A stretch of 64,000 nt of DNA from Testudinibacter aquarius (lineage in GTDB: Bacteria; Pseudomonadota; Gammaproteobacteria; Enterobacterales; Pasteurellaceae), in the NCBI RefSeq assembly GCF_004342725.1, contig NZ_SMCP01000001.1, positions 62,001-126,000 on the forward strand, written 5' to 3'. The position numbers were made by a program, and so were the translations under genes. The notes beneath the pieces are model-generated. The model was not told the DNA's origin. It did not search any database and saw nothing but the letters and a program-made list of their open reading frames with translations. Positions 58,658-64,000 of this stretch are shown in pieces. Each line of letters opens with the position of its first letter. Within the stretch, counting starts at the first letter, position 1.

Positions 58658-60313
58658 ATGTACTGTATTCAATGCGAACAAACCATGAAAACCCCTGTCG
58701 GTAACGGCTGCAGCTACTCGCAAGGGATGTGCGGCAAAACGGCTGAAACCTCCGATTTGCAAGATTTATTAATAGCGGCGTTATACAGCCTGTCTACTTG
58801 GGCGATTAAAGCACGCGAATTGGCGATTATCGACAATGAGATCGATGCGTTCACCGCTCAGGCCTTTTTCTCCACCTTGACCAACGTCAATTTTGACTCC
58901 AAACGCATTGTGGAATATGCCCAACAAGCGCAAACCTATCGCGATCAACTGATCCAACGCTGCCGTGCGGTCAATCCAAGCACCGACAGCGATCACCCGT
59001 TGGCACATTTGAAATTGAACGGCAGTGAGATTGCCGCCCTGACCGCACAAGCGGAAGACTTCGCCTTGAATAAAGACATCAATGAGATCAGCGAAGAAGT
59101 ACACGGCTTGAGAATGCTCTGTCTTTACGGTTTGAAAGGTGCAGCGGCCTATATGGAACACGCCCATGTTTTAGGCCAATTCGATAACCAGATTTATCTG
59201 GAATTCCACCAATATATGTCTTGGCTGGGCACCAATCCGACCGACATCGATACTTTACTGAAAAATTCACTGGGCATCGGCATGATGAATTTTGGCGTGA
59301 TGGGCTTATTGGACAAAGGCGAAACCGCCGCCTTCGGCAATCCGACGCCATCCAGTGTCAATGTTAAACCGATTGCCGGCAAATGTATCCTGATTTCCGG
59401 TCATGATTTGAAAGATCTGAAAGCGCTACTGGAACAAACCGAAGGCACAGGGATTAACGTGTATACCCACGGCGAAATGCTGCCGGCGCACGGTTATCCG
59501 GAACTGAAAAAATACAGCCATTTAGTCGGCAACTACGGCGGAGGCTGGCAGAACCAACAACGGGAATTTGCCAAATTCCCGGGGCCGGTGATCATGACCT
59601 CCAACTGTATCATCGATCCGAATGTCGGCAACTATGCCGATCGCATCTACACCCGCAGCATCGTCGGCTGGCCGGGCGTGAAACACTTGGATGATCGCGA
59701 TTTCAGCCAAGTGATCGAACAGGCGCAACAAATGGCGGGCTTCCCATACAGCGAAATCGAACACAACATCACCGTCGGTTTCGGTCGCCAAACCCTGCTG
59801 GATGCTTCTGATGCGGTAATTAACTTGGTTGCCGAGAAAAAATTACGCCATGTGTTCTTGGTCGGCGGTTGCGACGGTAGCGTGGGCGAACGCAGCTACT
59901 ACACCGAATTTGCGCGTAGCGTACCGGAAGATTGCGTAGTATTGACCCTAGGTTGCGGTAAATACCGCTTCAACAAACTGGAATTCGGCACATTGGAAGG
60001 CGGTTTGCCGCGCTTGTTAGATGTCGGTCAATGTAACGATGCTTACTCCGCAATCATGTTGGCCGTCAACTTGGCGGAAAAACTGGGCTGTGGCGTTAAC
60101 GATCTGCCGTTGACATTGGTGTTGTCTTGGTTCGAGCAAAAAGCAATTGTGATTTTGCTGACCTTGTTGGCATTGGGTGTGAAAGATATCTACACCGGCC
60201 CGACCGCACCGGCATTTTTGAACAACAATTTATTGGCGATTCTGAATGAAAAATTCGGCCTGCGCGGCTTGACCACCCCACAACAAGACATGCAACAAGC
60301 GTTAGCACGCTAA
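58658..60313 (+). CDS. hcp: Hybrid-cluster protein (hydroxylamine / NO reductase)
   Basis: Hcp reduces nitric oxide (and hydroxylamine) at low levels under anaerobiosis using a hybrid Fe-S-O cluster. The N-terminal cysteines (C3, C6, C18, C25, spaced 2, 11, 6) match the enteric class that binds a 2Fe-2S cluster. Cluster ligands downstream include [45 protein letters not shown] and [10 protein letters not shown]. The 551-residue length equals E. coli Hcp. An AAAAGGAAT site precedes the ATG. It is followed by its reductase hcr after a hairpin. Confidence 0.97.
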   Translation: MYCIQCEQTMKTPVGNGCSYSQGMCGKTAETSDLQDLLIAALYSLSTWAIKARELAIIDNEIDAFTAQAFFSTLTNVNFDSKRIVEYAQQAQTYRDQLIQRCRAVNPSTDSDHPLAHLKLNGSEIAALTAQAEDFALNKDINEISEEVHGLRMLCLYGLKGAAAYMEHAHVLGQFDNQIYLEFHQYMSWLGTNPTDIDTLLKNSLGIGMMNFGVMGLLDKGETAAFGNPTPSSVNVKPIAGKCILISGHDLKDLKALLEQTEGTGINVYTHGEMLPAHGYPELKKYSHLVGNYGGGWQNQQREFAKFPGPVIMTSNCIIDPNVGNYADRIYTRSIVGWPGVKHLDDRDFSQVIEQAQQMAGFPYSEIEHNITVGFGRQTLLDASDAVINLVAEKKLRHVFLVGGCDGSVGERSYYTEFARSVPEDCVVLTLGCGKYRFNKLEFGTLEGGLPRLLDVGQCNDAYSAIMLAVNLAEKLGCGVNDLPLTLVLSWFEQKAIVILLTLLALGVKDIYTGPTAPAFLNNNLLAILNEKFGLRGLTTPQQDMQQALAR

Positions 60314-60333
60314 TGATTGCATGATGTCATACC

Positions 60334-60367
60334 AAGTGCGGTCGGCTCTTATCTGGTGACCGCACTT
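60334..60367 (+). terminator. Inverted uptake-sequence hairpin between hcp and hcr
   Basis: AAGTGCGGTC (60334-60343) and GACCGCACTT (60358-60367) form a 10-bp stem with a 14-base loop and run into TGTTTTGTTT. As hcr follows within 25 bases, it probably acts as a partial terminator making hcr expression lower than hcp. Confidence 0.6.
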
Positions 60368-60390
60368 TGTTTTGTTTAGGATTTTCAACT

Positions 60391-61413
60391 ATGTCAAACC
60401 CAAATGCTTTCTGTATCAATGAAATGATGGTCAACAACATCGTGCAAGAAACCGACGATGTTTACACCCTCGAACTGATCGCACAAGATTTTTATCCCTA
60501 CGAACCGGGGCAATATGCGCTGGTCAGTATTAAAAATACCCCAGATATTGCCCGTGCCTACACCCTCTCCTCTACGCCCGGTTTAAGCCGTTATGTCACC
60601 TTAACCGTGCGCCGGATTGAAAACGGAGTTGGCTCAACCTGGCTGACACAAGATGTCAAGGTCGGCGATACGCTGTGGCTGTCTGATCCTAAGGGAGATT
60701 TCACCTGTTCCAAAATCGTCAGCGACAATTATCTGTTGGTTGCCGGTGGTTGCGGCATCACACCGATTATGTCGATGGTGCGTTGGTTATGCGTCAATCG
60801 TCCACAAGCCAATTTAACGGTGTTCTACAGCGTGCATTCGCCGAAAGACGTGATTTTCAAACGCGAATGGGAACAACTGAAGGCGCAATATCCGCACTTG
60901 AGGCTATACATGAACTCCTCGCAAGGCGCCAGCGAAGGCTTTTATGCCGGACGGATTTCGCAACAAATGCTGCAAGAACTGGTGCCGCATATTGCCGACT
61001 GCACCGTGTTAACCTGCGGCCCGGAAAGCTATATGCAGCATATTCGTGACATCACCGAGCAGCTAGGCGTACCGAAAGAGCGGTTTTTCCTTGAACAGTT
61101 CCACTCCTCAACCGAAGTGTGTATGACCGACAACAGTAAGCAAGTCGGCTTGACGGTTTACGGTATCATCGGCGAACAAACCGTTTCCGTACCGTTCGGC
61201 ATTTCATTGCTGAGTGCGCTGGAAGAAAATAATATTCCGGTGATTGCCGCCTGCCGCACCGGCATCTGCGGTTCGTGCAAAACCAAAGTGCTGCAAGGCG
61301 AATACGAAACCAGCACCACCGGCCCACTGACACCGCAAGAAATCGAACAGGGCTATGTGCTGGCATGCCGCTGCCAAATCAAAGGCAATATGCAGGTCGA
61401 GCCGGTGATTTAA
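60391..61413 (+). CDS. hcr: NADH oxidoreductase for Hcp
   Basis: Hcr passes electrons from NADH to Hcp. The 340-residue protein has an FAD/NAD reductase half (ARAYTLSSTPGLSRYVTLTVRRIENGVGSTWL near residue 56, in outline; LLVAGGCGITPIMSMVRWL near residue 119; VLTCGPESYM) and a C-terminal plant-type 2Fe-2S ferredoxin (IAACRTGICGSCKTKVLQG, cysteines 4 and 2 apart, then VLACRCQ). The ATG at 60391 has TAGGA 12 bases upstream. The hcp-hcr pairing is the known operon. Confidence 0.96.
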   Translation: MSNPNAFCINEMMVNNIVQETDDVYTLELIAQDFYPYEPGQYALVSIKNTPDIARAYTLSSTPGLSRYVTLTVRRIENGVGSTWLTQDVKVGDTLWLSDPKGDFTCSKIVSDNYLLVAGGCGITPIMSMVRWLCVNRPQANLTVFYSVHSPKDVIFKREWEQLKAQYPHLRLYMNSSQGASEGFYAGRISQQMLQELVPHIADCTVLTCGPESYMQHIRDITEQLGVPKERFFLEQFHSSTEVCMTDNSKQVGLTVYGIIGEQTVSVPFGISLLSALEENNIPVIAACRTGICGSCKTKVLQGEYETSTTGPLTPQEIEQGYVLACRCQIKGNMQVEPVI

Positions 61414-61429
61414 TCCTTTGCAAGCAACC

Positions 61430-61454
61430 AAAGTGCGGTACAAGCCGCACTTTA
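61430..61454 (+). terminator. Inverted uptake-sequence hairpin after hcr
   Basis: AAAGTGCGG and CCGCACTTT form a 9-bp stem with a 6-7-base loop about 17 bases past the hcr stop. No clear T-run follows, so termination may be weak. Confidence 0.5.
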
Positions 61455-61597
61455 GATTATTGACAAAGGTCATGGATAAGTCAGCGTAGCGTAGGGGCGG
61501 ATTATATATCCGCCCGTTTGCGAAGTGCGATATAAGCACTTAATCAATAAAGGAAAAATGCAAAGTGCGGTTCAGGCCGATATATAATCGGCCCCTA
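61454..61597. repeat. Second copy of the palindromic intergenic repeat, after hcr
   Basis: AGATTATTGACAAAGG, a spacer, then a GGGGCGGAT.../ATCCGCCC palindrome (61494-61515), a 58-base core with an uptake signal (61516-61573), and a second palindrome (61575-61593) whose arms are GGCCGAT/ATCGGCC. The core matches the inverted core at 54663-54720 in about 51 of 58 positions. Fills the gap between hcr and the YwiC-like gene. Confidence 0.85.
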
Positions 61598-61621
61598 TAC
61601 TTCCTCATTTAAATCAAATAA

Positions 61622-62344
61622 TTACACCAACAACCCAAGCAAAAACAACAGCGAAATCCCCATTTCAATCAGCCCGATTTGCTTTGGATTGAGCCTTTTA
61701 CGCGGCATCAGCCACAAGGGTACAATCATCGCTCTGAGCAAAGCCGGTACAAAGCAAAGTGCGGTTCGCAAGTCAAAATAGCCTATCACCAACACGCATA
61801 ATAGATGAAAAATAATCGAGGCTTGCAAGTAGCGCGGATCTTTACGCTCGCGCAGAATGCTTTTAACATACAGCATGGTGCCGACAAAAAATAGACAGGG
61901 ATAGAGGAAAACCAACATAATTTGGCGATCAAAAGTGCGGTCGGCAAAGTAATATGCCGCCATACCGGCAATGCCAAAAATCGCAATCGCCGCCAAGTCA
62001 TTGCCCAACGCACGTTCATCTTTCTGTTTAACGTAATAAATCGCCAACCCACCAAACGGCAGCATCGCCAATAAAAAATACAGCAGTTGCCAGTTATGCC
62101 ACAATGCCGGAAGAGAAAATAAAAGTGCGGTCAGTCCGTAACCGATTGCCCAAGTGCGGTTTTGCGTCAAATTCCGTCCTTTGAACAGATTAAAAAACGG
62201 ATAGGTAAACAGATATAGACAAGCCCACGCCAGCAATAAAAACGCGTGCTGCCAGATGACATTCGGTGATGACAACATCCCGTATAAAAACGGTAATAAT
62301 GCCATCACGATTGCACCGTGTTGGTTGGAAATCAGCAGTTTCAT
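61622..62344 (-). CDS. YwiC-like multi-spanning membrane protein
   Basis: A 240-residue protein with about eight or nine hydrophobic helices and the YwiC-like N-terminus [50 protein letters not shown] in outline. YwiC-like proteins have unknown function. It shows [41 protein letters not shown] (near residue 94, in outline). Its start overlaps the stop of the BASS transporter gene by 4 bases, so the two are translationally coupled. Confidence 0.85.
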   Translation of the reverse strand: MKLLISNQHGAIVMALLPFLYGMLSSPNVIWQHAFLLLAWACLYLFTYPFFNLFKGRNLTQNRTWAIGYGLTALLFSLPALWHNWQLLYFLLAMLPFGGLAIYYVKQKDERALGNDLAAIAIFGIAGMAAYYFADRTFDRQIMLVFLYPCLFFVGTMLYVKSILRERKDPRYLQASIIFHLLCVLVIGYFDLRTALCFVPALLRAMIVPLWLMPRKRLNPKQIGLIEMGISLLFLLGLLV

Positions 62345-63291
62345 TTTGCGCCGGCTTTTGCTTTTTTCTGTTTTAACGAAGCCAAAAATGTCGCCAAAAT
62401 CGGACCGGAGATATTATGCCAGAAACTGAAGACCGCACTTGGCACCGCCGCCAGCGGGTTAAAGTGTGCATTAGCCAACGCCGCCCCTAAGCCTGAATTT
62501 TGCATGCCGACTTCAATCGAAATCGCCTTGCTGTCATAAGTGCTCAGATTGAATAATTTTGCGGTGAAAAAACCGATCAAGTAGCCTAAACCGTTATGTA
62601 GCACCACGATACCGAAAATAATCAAGCCTGATTCAACGATTTTATCTTTGCTGACCGCCACCACAGCCGACAGAATCAACACAATCGCCACCACTGAAAG
62701 CAGCGGCATACTTTGGCTCAACTGCGCCATTTGTTTTTTGAACAACGCACGCACCACCAAACCCAAGAAAATCGGGAACAGCACCATTTTTAACACCGAG
62801 ACAAACATGGCAGCGGCATTGATATCCAGCCACTGGCTTGCCAAAATATAGAAAACCGCAGGGGTTAAAATCGGTGCCAGCAACGTCGAAATGGTCGTGC
62901 AAGCCACTGAAAGTGCGGTATTGCCGCGTGCTAAATAGGTCATCACATTGGACGAAGTGCCACCCGGACACGAACCGACCAAAATCACGCCAATCGCCAA
63001 ATCCGTCGGCAAAGCAAAGCCTTTTGCCAAACCGAAAGCAATCGCCGGCATAATCACAAACTGGCTGACCACACCGATCAATACCGATTTCGGATGTTTA
63101 AACACTTCGCCGAAATCATTGAAAGTCAACGTGATACCCATGCCAAACATCACGATGCCGAGCAAATACGGAATATAACTGACAAAAGGCGAAAAATAAG
63201 CCGGAAATTGAAAGGCTAAAAAGGCAAACAGTAAAACCCAAAGCGCAAAGGTTTTGCTGACAAAATGGTTAATCTTGAGTAAGGTCTGCAT
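62341..63291 (-). CDS. Bile-acid:sodium symporter family transporter
   Basis: A 316-residue inner-membrane protein with ten helices of the BASS (SBF) fold. [54 protein letters not shown] in outline (near residue 98) is the conserved crossover region of the family. Members such as PanS move keto-acids like ketopantoate; others move bile acids. The substrate here is unknown. It is the first gene of a pair with the YwiC-like protein. Confidence 0.92.
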   Translation of the reverse strand: MQTLLKINHFVSKTFALWVLLFAFLAFQFPAYFSPFVSYIPYLLGIVMFGMGITLTFNDFGEVFKHPKSVLIGVVSQFVIMPAIAFGLAKGFALPTDLAIGVILVGSCPGGTSSNVMTYLARGNTALSVACTTISTLLAPILTPAVFYILASQWLDINAAAMFVSVLKMVLFPIFLGLVVRALFKKQMAQLSQSMPLLSVVAIVLILSAVVAVSKDKIVESGLIIFGIVVLHNGLGYLIGFFTAKLFNLSTYDSKAISIEVGMQNSGLGAALANAHFNPLAAVPSAVFSFWHNISGPILATFLASLKQKKAKAGAK

Positions 63292-63381
63292 GGGAAAATC
63301 TCTTGCAATGGTAAAGGATTGACCATAACAAAACTTTTAGGTGATTTCAATTCTCACTAAGGGGCATTTTTGCAAATGCTT

Positions 63382-63876
63382 TTACGCACGGCTAAGCGCC
63401 AGAATCATTTCATACCATGCTACACTGCCGTGCTTGAATGCTGACGGTTTAAGATAGCGATAACCGAATTTTTCATAAAAACGGATATACTCTGCTTTGC
63501 ACATCAGATAAATCGCCTGTTTTTGTCGGCGCCGCATCAGCTGGATAAACTGCTGCATTAAGCGCACGGAATAGCCACGCCCCTGATAATGCGGGTCGAC
63601 CACCACCGACATAATCACCACATTCGGTGCGGCGGGGTCATGTCCGATTAGTTGTTTAAATTGTTCATCGGACATCACCACGTCTTCGGCACACCCGCTA
63701 TTGATAAAACCAATAATCCGATTCTCGATTTCCATCAGCAGAAAACCATCGGGATATTGTGCTATCCGTAATGCAATCTTTTCACGACTTGCCGCTTCAT
63801 CTGAGGCATAAGCAGTTGATTCGATTTCAAAACAACGATCAATATCCGCCATTGTCGCCTGTCTGAATGTCAGCAC
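63382..63876 (-). CDS. GNAT-family N-acetyltransferase
   Basis: A 164-residue GNAT protein: LTFRQATMADIDRCFEIESTAY at the N-terminus, VVIMSVVVDPHYQGRGYSVRLMQQFIQLMRRRQKQAIYLMCKAEYIRFYEKFGYRYL in outline, with the acetyl-CoA loop VDPHYQGRGYSVRLM. The GTG at 63876 is chosen because GGAGGAGG lies just 5 bases upstream; earlier in-frame TTG codons would leave that strong site inside the gene. The substrate cannot be told. It precedes no obvious partner; mnmE lies upstream on the same strand. Confidence 0.86.
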   Translation of the reverse strand: MLTFRQATMADIDRCFEIESTAYASDEAASREKIALRIAQYPDGFLLMEIENRIIGFINSGCAEDVVMSDEQFKQLIGHDPAAPNVVIMSVVVDPHYQGRGYSVRLMQQFIQLMRRRQKQAIYLMCKAEYIRFYEKFGYRYLKPSAFKHGSVAWYEMILALSRA

Positions 63877-63909
63877 AGTGCCCTCCTCCAAGTTCGTTTG
63901 CAACTGAGT

Positions 63910-64000
63910 TTATTTACCGATACAAAACGAACTGAAAATATTGCTTAACAAATCATCGGACGTGAACTGCCCAGTGATTTCGCTTAATGCATCCTGCACC
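63910..64000 (-). CDS. mnmE: tRNA modification GTPase MnmE, 3' end
   Basis: The last 29 codons of MnmE (TrmE) reach into the window: QDALSEITGQFTSDDLLSNIFSSFCIGK then TAA. The invariant C-terminal tail FCIGK-stop, which carries the essential Cys, identifies it. MnmE with MnmG forms the cmnm5 group of wobble uridines in tRNA. The GTPase part is outside the window. Confidence 0.93.
   Translation of the reverse strand, partial: VQDALSEITGQFTSDDLLSNIFSSFCIGK

Overview
This is a stretch of chromosome from a member of the Pasteurellaceae of the Haemophilus influenzae (Hin) type. The main evidence is the 9-base DNA uptake signal AAGTGCGGT (or ACCGCACTT). It occurs dozens of times, inside genes and as inverted pairs that form hairpins after genes. 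The gene content fits a facultatively anaerobic gammaproteobacterium: LPS and outer-membrane assembly, TRAP transport, aspartase, Hcp/Hcr and an NlpC lipoprotein. Gene order often matches that known from enteric bacteria. I cannot name the species.

Layout. 1-7.6 kb: the end of kdsC, rsmI divergent from lpoA-yraN-diaA-dolP, then lolB-ispE-prs. 7.7-12 kb: a CAU-anticodon tRNA and the macromolecular synthesis operon rpsU-dnaG-rpoD on the minus strand. 12.1-21.3 kb: a segment bounded by two inverted copies of a 267/282-bp MITE-like element. It holds tsaD, a 13-mer tandem array, an HdeD-like gene, an AT-rich orphan membrane protein, plsY, folB, an EamA transporter, a higBA-type toxin-antitoxin pair with a frameshifted toxin, yigB and aspA. 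21.3-24 kb: fxsA and groESL with a sigma-32 promoter. 24-32.3 kb: an SLC13-type permease, a LexA-boxed UmuD-like protein lacking the catalytic residues, sstT, modF, an SPFH/NfeD pair, a quinone-reductase-like flavoprotein and a MarR regulator. 32.5-39.3 kb: a DctPQM TRAP operon and the udk-dcd-asmA group (asmA frameshifted), then rsmC. 39.3-45.5 kb: holD-rimI, yjdM, grxA, nfsA-rimK, ycfP, a VOC protein, nlpC and nfo. 45.5-55.5 kb: a TorD-like chaperone, then yccS-yccF-mgsA-yccT-yccX and tusE-yccA, split by a SitABCD-type metal ABC operon. 55.5-64 kb: pgeF-rluD, bamD, hcp-hcr, a YwiC-like protein, a bile-acid:sodium-symporter-family transporter, a GNAT protein and the 3' end of mnmE.

Functionally most of the window is housekeeping: envelope biogenesis (lpoA, dolP, lolB, bamD), translation and RNA modification (rsmI, rsmC, rluD, tsaD, tusE, mnmE), replication (dnaG, holD, diaA), chaperones, and anaerobic C4-dicarboxylate or nitrogen metabolism (aspA, dctPQM, hcp-hcr). 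The unusual material is the MITE pair, the AT-rich orphan gene, the SOS-linked pseudo-peptidase, two homopolymer frameshifts, the 13-mer array, and a palindromic intergenic repeat family near 54.6 and 61.5 kb with a compensated base-pair change. No rRNA, CRISPR array, prophage or complete insertion sequence was seen.
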